Assembly (NCBI GenBank): GCA_026645735.1
Contig: JAPKMT010000003.1
Span: 62,001 to 126,000 of the forward strand
Reading direction: 5' to 3'
Origin: Flexilinea sp.
GTDB lineage: Bacteria > Chloroflexota > Anaerolineae > Anaerolineales > Anaerolineaceae
Length of the DNA stretch: 64,000 nucleotides
Below, one piece after another: positions 18,512-27,738 of this stretch (the first letter of the stretch is position 1; each line of letters starts with the position of its first letter). Position numbers and translations under genes: made by a program. The notes beneath the pieces are model-generated. The model saw nothing but the letters and a program-made list of their open reading frames with translations. It had not been told where the DNA came from and ran no database searches.

Positions 18512-19505
18512 GTTTAAGATATAAATTTTTATTTCCAATCAGATGGAAAAACATTTCGCTGAATTGATCAGGATCTTCAATTGTAATCGCTTCAGTTATT
18601 TTTTCTGTGGTCAAAAAAAATTTTTGAAGGTATTTTTTGGCGAATTTCCGAAAAACAATACAACCTTTTTCGGGACCATGAAACTGTTTCATGCTTTCCA
18701 GGTGTTTTTTTACGCTTACGAAAAATAGTGGATAGGGCACTTGATTTTCATCATATCCGGAAAAAATCCATGGATTCCAGGTTGCCGCTCTACCTATCAT
18801 AACTGCATCGCACTTTGTGATTTCAAACATCTGATTTGCATCTTTGATTGATTTGATATTTCCATTTCCAATAACCGGAATTTGGAGAGATTGTTTCAAT
18901 AAAGCAAGCGATTCCAAATCGACAGGATCTGTAAAACATTGTTCCTTTGTACGGGCGTGTAAGGTGATGGCTGACGCTCCATAATCCTGAGCAATTTTTC
19001 CTACTTCGAGAAAATTTTTTGAGAGTGCATCCCAACCCAATCGAATTTTAATCGTGATTGGAATCGAGTGGATTTTTACCAGCCCGTCAACGATATCAAT
19101 AATCTTTTGCGGGTGCCGCAGCAATTCTGCACCAGCTCCACGGTTTACAACATGACGTACTGAACATCCCATATTCACATCGATGATGTCCGGTTTCCAC
19201 CGAGCATATAATATACGCGATGCTTTTAATAATCGTGATGGATCATCATCAAACAGTTGAAACACAACTGGTCGTTCTGCCTCAAAAAAAACACATCGTT
19301 TTTCGTAACCAACACTATGGCTGACTACATCCATTGTGTTGATAAATTCTGTATAACTCAATGCAGATCCGAGTTCCCGGGTTAATAATCGAAATGGGGA
19401 GTCACTGATCCCATCCATCGGAGCAAGTATGTATGGTTTTTCAACATTAGTATTTCCAATGGAAAACGGCTGGAATGCAGGACTTATGAGCGGCAAGCGA
19501 TCCAT
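18501..19505 (-). CDS. dus: tRNA-dihydrouridine synthase
   Basis: A 334-residue FMN enzyme that reduces uridines in tRNA D-loops. YILAPMDGISDSPFR, the NMGCSVRHVVNRGAGAEL region with the catalytic Cys, KIRLGWD, LHARTKEQ and IPVIGNGNIKS are standard Dus motifs. The usual GCP of the active site reads NMGCSVRHV here. It overlaps the downstream ycgN-like gene and the upstream hypothetical gene (by 22 bp), so the three probably form one operon. Confidence 0.93.
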   Translation of the reverse strand: MDRLPLISPAFQPFSIGNTNVEKPYILAPMDGISDSPFRLLTRELGSALSYTEFINTMDVVSHSVGYEKRCVFFEAERPVVFQLFDDDPSRLLKASRILYARWKPDIIDVNMGCSVRHVVNRGAGAELLRHPQKIIDIVDGLVKIHSIPITIKIRLGWDALSKNFLEVGKIAQDYGASAITLHARTKEQCFTDPVDLESLALLKQSLQIPVIGNGNIKSIKDANQMFEITKCDAVMIGRAATWNPWIFSGYDENQVPYPLFFVSVKKHLESMKQFHGPEKGCIVFRKFAKKYLQKFFLTTEKITEAITIEDPDQFSEMFFHLIGNKNLYLKHDE

Positions 19506-20176
19506 GTACTATATGCCTCAATTAATCGATTATTCCTGGAAATTGATCCGCCACATCCTTCAATATCCTGTAACGGGAGGATGTAATTCCTGTTTTGAAA
19601 TGTTATTTCACACCATAATCCAAGAATCAGATCCCAACCCGACAATTTTTGCAGACTGACGATATCTCCATATTTTAAAATACCATCAGAGTCTTCATAT
19701 TCATAAATAACTTTACATTTTACTGGAAATTTAATGTTTTCGTTCAGAAACTGTATCCAATATACTGCAGGAAATAGCGTCTGCTCTAAATCTTGTCTGT
19801 CAAAAACCTGGAGAATTGTTTTTCCATCTCTTCCAACAAATGGCCAGAAGAATTTTTTACTGATAGTCTCTTTCGCCCATTCCAAATCAATTTCTGAATG
19901 TGATTCCTGTATTGCTCTAACATAAGAGGTGGGAAGGAAATAGGTTGACCATGACTCTTCCGCATTAAATGAGTTTTGAAAATATTGATCCGGAATCTGC
20001 AGAATGGTTTCGGCACTCCACTCAACTTGCAAAACCTGGAAAGGCTGATTTTCATCCGGATCAAATATTTGACGGACAAATCCTTTCCACCCGTGAAGGT
20101 CAACACCACTTATTTCGTCTAAAAATTCTTTTTCAACCTCAACTATTTTTCCGACACAGATTTCATTCATACCCAT
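19484..20176 (-). CDS. Hypothetical protein with two SH3-like beta segments
   Basis: A 230-residue soluble protein that I cannot assign. Two regions look alike: VDLHGWKGFVRQIF...QVEWSAETILQIP near the N-terminus and KYGDIVSLQKLSGWDLILGLWCEI with LPLQDIEG near the C-terminus, each resembling a small beta-barrel of the KOW/SH3 type. It leads an operon with dus and ycgN, which may hint at a link with RNA or metal clusters. AAGGA lies 6 nt before the ATG, and a TATAAT on the minus strand is 44 bp further up. Confidence 0.7.
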   Translation of the reverse strand: MGMNEICVGKIVEVEKEFLDEISGVDLHGWKGFVRQIFDPDENQPFQVLQVEWSAETILQIPDQYFQNSFNAEESWSTYFLPTSYVRAIQESHSEIDLEWAKETISKKFFWPFVGRDGKTILQVFDRQDLEQTLFPAVYWIQFLNENIKFPVKCKVIYEYEDSDGILKYGDIVSLQKLSGWDLILGLWCEITFQNRNYILPLQDIEGCGGSISRNNRLIEAYSTWIACRS

Positions 20177-20220
20177 AAATATTCCTTCAAAAAAGGTCTT
20201 TGTTTCTTCTGACCTTCATG

Positions 20221-20226
20221 ATTATA
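20221..20226 (-). promoter_or_regulatory. Putative -10 box for the 19484-20176 gene
   Basis: Reading the minus strand, an exact TATAAT occurs 44 bp upstream of the ATG, 21 bp beyond the left end of repeat copy F. A short open frame across this region is explained by the repeat and promoter and is not called as a gene. Confidence 0.5.
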
Positions 20227-20247
20227 CTCTGTCGTGACGCTCCAACC

Positions 20248-20284
20248 CAGCAACAAATAATTCTTCCCATATTTCGAATCACTG
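20248..20284. repeat. Internally deleted 37-bp copy F of the palindromic family
   Basis: The unit begins CAGCAA and jumps straight to CAAATAATTCTTCCCATA, then ends ATTTCGAATCACTG. It keeps both tips and the short flank but lacks the hairpin and the long flank. It is flanked by GCTCCAACC (20239-20247) and TCTCCAACC (20285-20293), identical at 8 of 9 bases. The remainder of the gap 20177-20597 holds the minus-strand -10 box and a terminator, and otherwise nothing recognisable. Confidence 0.8.
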
Positions 20285-20529
20285 TCTCCAACCTGCTCGA
20301 GTATTTCAGATTGGAGATCTGTCTTATGAAAACAGAGAAAACGACAAGTTTGTCCGATGGATTCAATAAGCAAGTCATTATTTCAAATTGCTGATACTAC
20401 CCTTTTTACATCTGGTGATTATCCGGTTGGTCCATGGTTCCTTTGCGGAATCTACATCAAAGTTTGATTTACCTTCATTCTTCAATCTATATTCATTTAT
20501 TGTTTATCATGGTAGTTTTAAAGAAATAA

Positions 20530-20573
20530 AAAAAACCTGAAATTTTGAAAAAACTTATATTTCAGGTTTTTAT
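20530..20573. terminator. Bidirectional terminator downstream of serA
   Basis: Inverted repeat AAAAACCTGAAAT / ATTTCAGGTTTTT with a 15-nt loop, flanked by an A-run on the left and a T-run on the right. On the minus strand it ends the serC-serA transcript. Confidence 0.85.
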
Positions 20574-20597
20574 TGTTATATGATGTCGAATTCTAAA

Positions 20598-21521
20598 CTA
20601 CGGATTGACCTGGTATTTTTTATCACCGGATTCAAAGAAATTGTTAATTTGAACAGCTGCTGCAAGTCCGGCGTTGTTGTTTGCCTCAGATGTTTGTGCA
20701 CCACATTTTTTCGGAGTAAAGAAAAATCTTTTGGGAAATTTTTCTGCGATCAGATCTTTATTCTTGGGTGCAACATCGGCGATGTAACCAAAATCTTCTC
20801 GATTTTGGAACATTTCTACCAGACCTTCTTCATCAACGACTTCAGCCCTGGCAGTGTTGATTAAAATCGCATTTTTTGGCATCTTTGACAATAAAGCATA
20901 ATTGATGGACTTTACAGTCTCAGAATTTGCTGGGATATGCAGTGAAATGATTTGGCAGGTTTTATATAAATCGTTGACATCAGTCACATAATGAACACCT
21001 GCTTTTTCGCAGAAACCTTCAGAAACGTAAGTGTCTAAAGCATAAACATCCATTCCGAAACCCTTTGCGATGCGAGCAACGCAGCGTCCAACTGCTCCAA
21101 ATCCTTGAATTCCTAGTTTTTTACCCATCAATTCTGTACCAGTCGAGCCGTCATAAAACTTGCGGATATACATGACAAGCATTCCAAACACCAACTCAGC
21201 TACAGCGTTGGAATTTTGGCCTGGAGTATTTTCAACTACGATTTCTTTTTGAGTTGCAGCCTCGAGATCAATATTGTCATAGCCTGCCCCTGCACGAACT
21301 ACAATCTCGAGATTGGGTGCATGGGCTATGACTTCTTTTGTCACCAGATCACTTCGAACGATCATTGCATTTACATCGGCAACGGCTTCATACAACTGAT
21401 TTACATCCGTATACTTTTCCAGGACCTGGACTTCATGTCCTTTTTCCTGCAGCAACTCCTTAATCCCATCAGATGCTTGTTTCGAAAACGGTTTTTCCGT
21501 CGCAATTAATACTTTTTTCAT
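20598..21521 (-). CDS. serA: D-3-phosphoglycerate dehydrogenase, short form with Lys at the catalytic position
   Basis: A 307-residue D-isomer 2-hydroxyacid dehydrogenase, first step of serine synthesis. VVRAGAGYDNIDLEAA, the NAD motif GIQGFGAVGRCVARIA and NTARAEVVDEEGL are present. There is no C-terminal ACT domain, as in the short type III enzymes. The usual TPH(I/L)GA with catalytic His is TPKKCGAQT (about residue 268), the Lys variant known from Entamoeba and Bacteroides-type enzymes. The start is the ATG before KKVLIATEKPF; a longer frame upstream overlaps serC. It sits 16 bp after serC, so the two serine-pathway genes form an operon. Confidence 0.9.
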   Translation of the reverse strand: MKKVLIATEKPFSKQASDGIKELLQEKGHEVQVLEKYTDVNQLYEAVADVNAMIVRSDLVTKEVIAHAPNLEIVVRAGAGYDNIDLEAATQKEIVVENTPGQNSNAVAELVFGMLVMYIRKFYDGSTGTELMGKKLGIQGFGAVGRCVARIAKGFGMDVYALDTYVSEGFCEKAGVHYVTDVNDLYKTCQIISLHIPANSETVKSINYALLSKMPKNAILINTARAEVVDEEGLVEMFQNREDFGYIADVAPKNKDLIAEKFPKRFFFTPKKCGAQTSEANNNAGLAAAVQINNFFESGDKKYQVNP

Positions 21522-21537
21522 CCTGACTCCCCACGAA

Positions 21538-22608
21538 TTAATTTGATTTTTCAAATTCCTGCAATGCTGCAACCAGCGCATCAACACTCTCCATTGGGAG
21601 TGCATTGTAGCAGGATGCCCGGAATCCACCGACTGACCGATGACCTTTAATCCCGACCAAACCACGTGCTTTGGCTAAATCAAGAAATGCGGTTTCTAAC
21701 GCTGCATATTCTGGTTTTAGAAGGAATGTGATATTCATTCTGGAACGGTCTGCCGGATCTTCGACGGTTGGAACAAAGAATTTATTTCTTTCAAGCTCAG
21801 CGTATACTTTTTCGGCTCTTGCGACAGCACGTTTTTCCATCTCATTGACACCACCAGCCTCTTCAATCCATTCCATCGTTTTCAATGCAGCAAAAATCGG
21901 AAATACCGGAGGGGTATTGTACATTGAATTCTTGGAAACATGAACACGATAATCAGCCATTGTAGGTACCGGACGAACAACTTTTTCCAGGAAAGCATCT
22001 TTGATAATTACCATGGTTACACCAGCAGGAGCAAAGTTTTTCTGAGCACCTGCGAAAATGAGAGAATATTTTGAAACATCGACAGGGCGGCTGAAAATGT
22101 CTGATGACATATCCGCAATAAATGGTACTGATACATCCCAATCTTCTCGAATTTCCGTACCTTCGATGGTGTTGTTGCAGCAAATTTCAAAATAATCAAC
22201 ATCAGTGGGAATTTTATATCCTTTAGGAATGTATGAATAATTCTTATCTTTTGATGAAGCGACTACTTCAACCTCACCATATAATTTCGCTTCTTTGATA
22301 CCACCCAAAGCCCAGGTACCGGTGTCTAAATAAGCGGCTTTTGTACCCAGGAAATTATAGGGAATCGTGTAAAACTGTGTACTTGCTCCTCCACCAAGGA
22401 AGATCACTGAGTAACCTTCTGGAATGTCGAGCAATCTTTTGGTTGCTGCAACGGCGCCATCCATAATGGCGTCAAAATCTTTTGAGCGGTGGGATATTGT
22501 CAAGAGGGACAATCCGCTTCCGTTTAAATCTTTAATGGCTTCGATACTTTTTTCAATGGTGTAATCCGGTAAAATCGCTGGTCCTGCATTGAAATTATGT
22601 TTTTTCAT
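21538..22608 (-). CDS. serC: Phosphoserine aminotransferase
   Basis: A 356-residue PLP enzyme that makes phosphoserine from 3-phosphohydroxypyruvate and glutamate. [26 protein letters not shown] and the PLP-lysine motif [14 protein letters not shown] (about residue 188) identify it. It is first in the serC-serA operon. A GGAGAG ribosome-binding site precedes the ATG. I saw no riboswitch or T-box structure in the 180 bp upstream; only a weak CCTGAGT/ACTCAGG inverted repeat is there. Confidence 0.96.
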   Translation of the reverse strand: MKKHNFNAGPAILPDYTIEKSIEAIKDLNGSGLSLLTISHRSKDFDAIMDGAVAATKRLLDIPEGYSVIFLGGGASTQFYTIPYNFLGTKAAYLDTGTWALGGIKEAKLYGEVEVVASSKDKNYSYIPKGYKIPTDVDYFEICCNNTIEGTEIREDWDVSVPFIADMSSDIFSRPVDVSKYSLIFAGAQKNFAPAGVTMVIIKDAFLEKVVRPVPTMADYRVHVSKNSMYNTPPVFPIFAALKTMEWIEEAGGVNEMEKRAVARAEKVYAELERNKFFVPTVEDPADRSRMNITFLLKPEYAALETAFLDLAKARGLVGIKGHRSVGGFRASCYNALPMESVDALVAALQEFEKSN

Positions 22609-22788
22609 GGTCTCTCCTTGCTTAAGTTTCTTGAAAGAACTTTGTGCAAAAAATTAATAAAATATGTTATTTCCTGAGTAAATCGACTGGCATTTCAAGT
22701 ATAACTCAGGATCATATTAATTGTAGGACAAATTTTATTATTCGAATTTTTTCGAACGTCATTTAATTGTCATACAATTAAAATTACA

Positions 22789-24096
22789 TTATGCCCACCA
22801 AAAACTTTCCTCTGGATTTTCACGGTATTGCAGCAATTCAAAATTTCCCACGCTTTCGAGCCATAACACTGCAGGACGCGGTGCAAGATTATAATTGGAC
22901 GCCATGCTGAGTTGGTATGCACCGGACACGGGGATGATTAACAGGTCATCGCGATCTGTTTCAGGCAGATCAATTTCTTCGATGAGGGTGTCACCGGATT
23001 CACAGAATTTTCCGACAATTCGTGAGGGAAATACTTTCTTTTCTGTAATTTTGCCGTTGACCACAGCCGAGTATTTTGCCTGATACAAGGCATTTCTTGG
23101 ATTATCAGACATCCCGCCATTTACCCCGATGATCCGCAGACCGTTGGGGGTTGTTTTTTTGGTACCTATCTGGTAAATAGAAACACCGGCTTTTGCTACC
23201 AGCCATCTTCCGGGTTCAATAACGATTTTTGGCAGAGGCATCAGATTTTTGTTGCATTGTTCAACCACGGCCGAACAAATGTTATTAATCCAATCGCTTG
23301 GATCCGCAACAGGATCTTTTATTGAATACTGAACGCCCCAACCACCGCCTGGGCTCAATTCAGATGGTGTATAACCACATTCAGAAGCTAAATCATACAG
23401 CATTTGAATCGTTATCCGATAAGGAACAGGATCAAAAATTTGGCTTCCCAAATGACAATGGAGACCGGTCAATTCGAAAAAGGGTGATTGCAATGCATAT
23501 TGAATTCCAGCTTTCGCCTCACCAGTCGTTACATGAAATCCAAATTTGCTTTCTGCTGCGGATGTTTCAATATGTGGATGTGTTTTTACCCGTATATCAG
23601 GAGTTATTCGAAGCCAAATTTTTACACACTTATTTTTTGTGGCTGCGATTTTTTCAACAAACATTAATTCATCCATACTATCAACGACCAGAGCATGTAC
23701 GTTCAAATCAATAGCTTTATGAATTTCTTCGGCTGTTTTATTATTTCCATGAAAATGGATTCGTTTTGGCGCAAATCCGGATTTAACTGCAATCTGAAGC
23801 TCTGCCATACTGACTACATCTAACTCAATGTCTTCCGCTGCAATTTTTTCTGCAAATCTGCGGCTTAAATAGGCTTTTGAAGCATATGCAACAGCACTAT
23901 TCCCCGGATAATAATTCGAAAAAGCCCCCTTAAGTTTTTGAATATTTGCTCGGATCGTTTCGCCATCGTAGAGATAGAGTGGCGATCCAAAATCTTTTGC
24001 TAATCTTGATAAGTTGCAGCCGGCAATCGTTAGTGTTCCATCTGCAAGAATTTCTGTTGAAATTGGAAATAAATCTCGTTCTTTAAAAGCTGACAT
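22789..24096 (-). CDS. lysA: Diaminopimelate decarboxylase
   Basis: A 435-residue PLP enzyme (alanine racemase fold) that converts meso-diaminopimelate to lysine. AVAYASKAYLSR carries the PLP lysine (about residue 70), followed by HFHGNNKTAEEI, GLHCHLGSQIFD, ELSPGGGWGVQY and EPGRWLVAKAG. The conserved Cys-Glu of the active site is in GKFCESGDTL. It is a single gene with its own promoter on the minus strand; no other lysine genes are adjacent. Confidence 0.95.
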   Translation of the reverse strand: MSAFKERDLFPISTEILADGTLTIAGCNLSRLAKDFGSPLYLYDGETIRANIQKLKGAFSNYYPGNSAVAYASKAYLSRRFAEKIAAEDIELDVVSMAELQIAVKSGFAPKRIHFHGNNKTAEEIHKAIDLNVHALVVDSMDELMFVEKIAATKNKCVKIWLRITPDIRVKTHPHIETSAAESKFGFHVTTGEAKAGIQYALQSPFFELTGLHCHLGSQIFDPVPYRITIQMLYDLASECGYTPSELSPGGGWGVQYSIKDPVADPSDWINNICSAVVEQCNKNLMPLPKIVIEPGRWLVAKAGVSIYQIGTKKTTPNGLRIIGVNGGMSDNPRNALYQAKYSAVVNGKITEKKVFPSRIVGKFCESGDTLIEEIDLPETDRDDLLIIPVSGAYQLSMASNYNLAPRPAVLWLESVGNFELLQYRENPEESFWWA

Positions 24097-24143
24097 TGTG
24101 ATTTCCTGTAAATCAGTGATTTATAATGAGCATTGTAAAGCAT

Positions 24144-24172
24144 ATTATATAAAAAGTAGACAGAACCTTCAA
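24144..24172 (-). promoter_or_regulatory. Promoter for lysA
   Basis: On the minus strand TTGAAG (24172-24167) and TATAAT (24149-24144) are exactly 17 bp apart, 48 bp upstream of the lysA ATG. No lysine riboswitch features are visible in the short leader. Confidence 0.6.
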
Positions 24173-24416
24173 TAAAATGGGATGTTTCAATAGTTTATTA
24201 TTGTTGAAAGATAGAAACTATGAAAAGCCGTATATTTTTTTTTATGAAGCAATTCAAAAATCCGTGGCGTATTCGTTGATATCCTTTTGTTTATATATTT
24301 TACGAATATTTTCTCTTATTATGAGAAACAGATTTTTTTATTGTAGTTTCTGCATAATGCATAAAAAATAATTTACAATAGTAGCTGCATTTAATAATAA
24401 AAAAGAGAAAGGCAGG
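24173..24416. other. Intergenic region between lysA and the wecE-like gene
   Basis: Together with the lysA promoter this makes a 320-bp divergent spacer. It is very AT-rich. A TACAAT at 24374-24379 could be a -10 box for the plus-strand aminotransferase gene, and a purine-rich AAGAGAAAGGCAGG precedes its ATG. No repeat copy or RNA structure is apparent. Confidence 0.4.
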
Positions 24417-25562
24417 ATGATGATTTCATTTAATGTTCCTCCTTACTATGGTAATGAAGAAATTTACATTCATGAAGCAATCCAAAATCATAAAATATGT
24501 GGTGATGGGCAATTCACGAAATACTGCAATAACTGGATTGAAGAAAAAACTGGGACTACCAAAGCTTTATTGACAACCTCTTGTACCAGTGCGTTGGAAA
24601 TGGCTGCATTTTTGTGTGATATCAAACCGGATGATGAAGTCATCATGTCCTCTTTTACATTTGTTTCTACTGCGAATGCTTTTGTATTAAGAGGTGCAAA
24701 GATCGTTTTTGTTGATATTCGTCCTGACACGATGAACATCGATGAAAAATTGATTGAAAATGCGATCACATCAAAAACACGAGCCATTGTTCCCATGCAT
24801 TATGCCGGGATTAGCTGCGAGATGGATACAATCATGGATATCGCAAAACGATATCAGCTTCTTGTTGTGGAAGATGCTGCGCAAGGTGTAATGTCAACCT
24901 ATCGCGGAAAAGCGCTGGGTGTGATTGGAGATTTTGGCTGTTTTAGCTTCCACGAAACAAAAAATTACAGTATGGGAGAGGGAGGAGCCCTCCTTATTCA
25001 AAATCAGAATTATGTCGAACGGGCAGAAATTTTACGGGAAAAAGGAACCAATCGCAGCCAATTCTGGCGAGGCCAGGTGGATAAATATACCTGGGTTGAT
25101 GTGGGTTCTTCATTTTTACCAAGCGAGTTAAATGCGGCATATTTGTATGGACAGCTAATAAAAGCGGAAGAGATAAACGAAAATCGATTAAAGAGTTGGA
25201 ATTTTTACTACGATCATTTATATCCTTTAGTTGAGCAAGGAAAAATTGGAATTCCTTTTGTACCCAACGATTGTGTTCATAATGCTCATATGTTCTATAT
25301 CAAAACGAACGACATCATTGAACGTGATGCTTTGATCCGATATTTGAAAGAACACGGAATTGAGGCTGTTTTCCATTACATTCCACTACATTCCGCTACT
25401 GCTGGCTTGAAATTTGGGCGTTTTCATGGAGATGATAATTACACGACCAAAGAGAGTGAACGATTGCTGAGACTGCCGCTTTATTATGGAATAAAATCTG
25501 AGGACCTTAAAATAGTTGTTGAATCGATCAGCAATTTTTATGAAAAACGAAAATCATTATGA
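24417..25562 (+). CDS. wecE: dTDP-4-amino-4,6-dideoxygalactose transaminase (DegT/DnrJ/StrS family)
   Basis: A 381-residue PLP sugar aminotransferase. FNVPPYYGNEE at the N-terminus, TTSCTSALEMAA, the VVEDAAQGVMS site and the PLP-lysine segment FSFHETKNYSMGEGGA match RffA/WecE, which makes TDP-4-amino-4,6-dideoxygalactose (TDP-Fuc4N) from the 4-keto sugar. The sugar would go into a surface glycan. It overlaps the WbqC gene by 4 bp (ATGA), a translational coupling that is common for this pair in polysaccharide loci. Confidence 0.85.
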   Translation: MMISFNVPPYYGNEEIYIHEAIQNHKICGDGQFTKYCNNWIEEKTGTTKALLTTSCTSALEMAAFLCDIKPDDEVIMSSFTFVSTANAFVLRGAKIVFVDIRPDTMNIDEKLIENAITSKTRAIVPMHYAGISCEMDTIMDIAKRYQLLVVEDAAQGVMSTYRGKALGVIGDFGCFSFHETKNYSMGEGGALLIQNQNYVERAEILREKGTNRSQFWRGQVDKYTWVDVGSSFLPSELNAAYLYGQLIKAEEINENRLKSWNFYYDHLYPLVEQGKIGIPFVPNDCVHNAHMFYIKTNDIIERDALIRYLKEHGIEAVFHYIPLHSATAGLKFGRFHGDDNYTTKESERLLRLPLYYGIKSEDLKIVVESISNFYEKRKSL

Positions 25563-26293
25563 AATTGGCAGTGCTTCAATCCAATTATATTCCCTGGAAA
25601 GGATATTTTGATATTATCCACGATGTCGATCTGTTCCTTTTTTATGATGAAGTTCAGTATACAAAGAATGATTGGCGCAATCGGAATCAGATTTATACTC
25701 AAACCGGCGTGCAATGGCTGACAGTACCAGTATCAGCAAGTATAGATGAAAGCATCGAACAGGCTTCCATCGTACCGGATCGCTGGCAAATGAAACACTA
25801 TCAATCCTTGTTGACCTCCTATGCAAAAGCGCCTTTTTTTCGATATTATCGGGAATTTTTGGAATTTGTTTACCTGGAATCCAAATGGGAAAAAATATCC
25901 TTAATCAATCAATTTTTGATTGAAAAGATTTCGTCTGATTTCTTGAAAATTTCGACCCGTTTTGATAGCAGCAGAAATTTTCCATCATCGGGTTCAGGCC
26001 ATCAGAAATTGCTTTCTCTCATCAAATCAACTGGAGCAGAATGCTATGTTTCCGGTCCGGCAGCAAAAAATTACATCGATACTGAAGATTATCAAAAAGC
26101 CGGGATTCAACTGATATGGAAAAATTATTCAGGTTATCCAGAATATCAGCAAATGTTTCAGCCTTTTGAGCATCACGTTTCCATACTGGATTTATTGTTT
26201 AATACTGGTCCGGATGCTCCTTACTATATTTGGGGTTGGCGAGATCAGTCAGGATTACCGAAGCAGCGCAATATAGTTAATGGCTCAATCTGA
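25559..26293 (+). CDS. WbqC-family protein
   Basis: A 244-residue protein starting KLAVLQSNYIPWKGYFDII, followed by LFYDEVQYTKNDWRNRNQI and a conserved GSGHQKLLSLIKSTGAECYVSGP; these are the WbqC-like signature motifs. Family members lie in O-antigen and modified-sugar loci and are thought to be acyl- or aminotransferase-like modifying enzymes, without firm biochemistry. Coupling to the wecE-like gene suggests it modifies the amino sugar made there. Its 3' end overlaps the convergent formiminotransferase gene by 9 bp. Confidence 0.88.
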   Translation: MKLAVLQSNYIPWKGYFDIIHDVDLFLFYDEVQYTKNDWRNRNQIYTQTGVQWLTVPVSASIDESIEQASIVPDRWQMKHYQSLLTSYAKAPFFRYYREFLEFVYLESKWEKISLINQFLIEKISSDFLKISTRFDSSRNFPSSGSGHQKLLSLIKSTGAECYVSGPAAKNYIDTEDYQKAGIQLIWKNYSGYPEYQQMFQPFEHHVSILDLLFNTGPDAPYYIWGWRDQSGLPKQRNIVNGSI

Positions 26294-27178
26294 AAAATAG
26301 TTTTCAAGAATACGATCTGCATTGAATTCATGAAGGAGGATTTCTTTAGGATTGATACCATCCAATGCCGCCTGAGGAAGACAACCGACTAATTCTGAAT
26401 GATGCAGTGAAACCCCATATCCATCTGCCAATTCTTTCACCCGGTTAAAAACGATTTGAATGGGAGTTTGCCGATAATTTGTCAAATTCATTGAAACCTG
26501 AGCTTTATTGTCAACGAACATGCCCAAAGCTTTCACGTACGGCAGTCCGCCGGATGACTCTCTGACCTTTTTTGCAATTTGCTTTGCAATTTGAACATCT
26601 GCTGAATCCAAAAAAATATTAAATGCAATCAATACATCTCTTGCACCGATTGCTGAAGCACCTGCCGGCCCCAAATGGGATGGCCCAAAATCGGGTGTAT
26701 GCATCGGATCGGTACCGATCATCATCCGCAACTTCTCGTATTCTCCTCTTCTGATATTTGAAAGATTCGAACGATCCTGCAAAATCGCTGCTTGTCCGTA
26801 AAGAAAAACTGGAATGTTTAATCTTTCACCTACCTGTTTTCCCACCTCCCGAGCTGCCTGTATACAATCATTCATATTGGTGTTTCGAAACGGAATAAAC
26901 GGAACAACATCGGCTGCACCAATACGGGGATGTGTTCCTGTGTGGTTATTTAGATTAATACATGAGGCTGCTTTTTCAATTCCACGAAATGCAGCGGCTT
27001 TGATGGACTGAGGTGAGCCGATGAGTGTAAAAACCGAACGGTTATGATCTTTGTCTGAATGTATGTTGATGAGTTTTACAGAATCATCAGCACGCTCCAT
27101 AGCATCAGCGATCGCACCGATAATTTTCGGATTTCTTCCTTCAGAAAAGTTGGGGACACATTCTATCAATTCTTTCAT
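26285..27178 (-). CDS. ftcD: Glutamate formimidoyltransferase
   Basis: A 297-residue protein corresponding to the transferase half of FtcD: IECVPNFSEGRNPKI, the VFTLIGSP segment, NHTGTHPRIGAADVVPF and GPAGASAIGARDVLIAFN are conserved. It transfers the formimino group of N-formimino-glutamate to tetrahydrofolate in histidine breakdown. The cyclodeaminase domain is not fused and no other histidine genes are near. A separate cyclodeaminase would be expected elsewhere in the genome. Confidence 0.92.
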   Translation of the reverse strand: MKELIECVPNFSEGRNPKIIGAIADAMERADDSVKLINIHSDKDHNRSVFTLIGSPQSIKAAAFRGIEKAASCINLNNHTGTHPRIGAADVVPFIPFRNTNMNDCIQAAREVGKQVGERLNIPVFLYGQAAILQDRSNLSNIRRGEYEKLRMMIGTDPMHTPDFGPSHLGPAGASAIGARDVLIAFNIFLDSADVQIAKQIAKKVRESSGGLPYVKALGMFVDNKAQVSMNLTNYRQTPIQIVFNRVKELADGYGVSLHHSELVGCLPQAALDGINPKEILLHEFNADRILENYFSD

Positions 27179-27240
27179 ATCAACCGGTACTTTTTCGGAT
27201 TTTGACAGTTTTAAATTTATTTAGCTCTTTCAAACAAGAT

Positions 27241-27738
27241 TCATTTTCTTTCTTCATAGAAAAAGTAGTGAATCACTTCGCGGGCTGTAGCCATTACTGG
27301 AATCGCAAAGAGTAAACCGGGAATACCCAGAAGCATCCCAAAAATTGTCATTCCAACTAATGACAGGAGAGGATGCATGTCTACAGCATCCCCGACGATT
27401 TTTGGCTTTAGTATATAATTTTCAAACATTTGTATCAGGATGTAAATCGCGATGATCATCAGTGCAAAAACCCAGTTTTCGACGGAAAGAACAGTCGACC
27501 CTTTGATATAGGCAATTACTACAGCAGGAATTGTGGCAACAATTGGTCCGACTTGTACGATCCCTTCCCCAACACCGGCGACTATTGAAAGAATCAGTAT
27601 GTCAGGCAATCCAACAATTTTCCCGACAATGTACGTTATTGCACCGATCAGAACCATCAGTACCAGTTGACTTTTAAGATAATTTATCCAAATTTTTATT
27701 ATTCGTTTCAGAAGCATATTTTGCATTAACTCTTTCAA
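27241..27738 (-). pseudogene. AI-2E family transporter, C-terminal fragment
   Basis: An open frame of 165 residues covers only the last half of an AI-2E/PerM-family permease: it starts inside what is normally a mid-protein amphipathic segment (LLKRIIKIWINYLKSQLVLMVLIG) and continues through GEGIVQVGPIVATIPAVVIAYIKGS and LKPKIVGDAVDMHPLLSLVGM to the C-terminus. Full-length members have about 350 residues and eight helices. No N-terminal half was found in the 500 bp upstream, so it is probably a decayed remnant, though a short functional protein cannot be excluded. Confidence 0.65.

Noticed and set aside
20167..20378. Open frames across 20167-20378 that might be a small gene upstream of the hypothetical protein.
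   Set aside because: Part of the frame is the 37-bp repeat F (reading SKYGKNYLLL, as also seen across copy B), and the rest contains a TATAAT and ribosome-binding site of the next gene.
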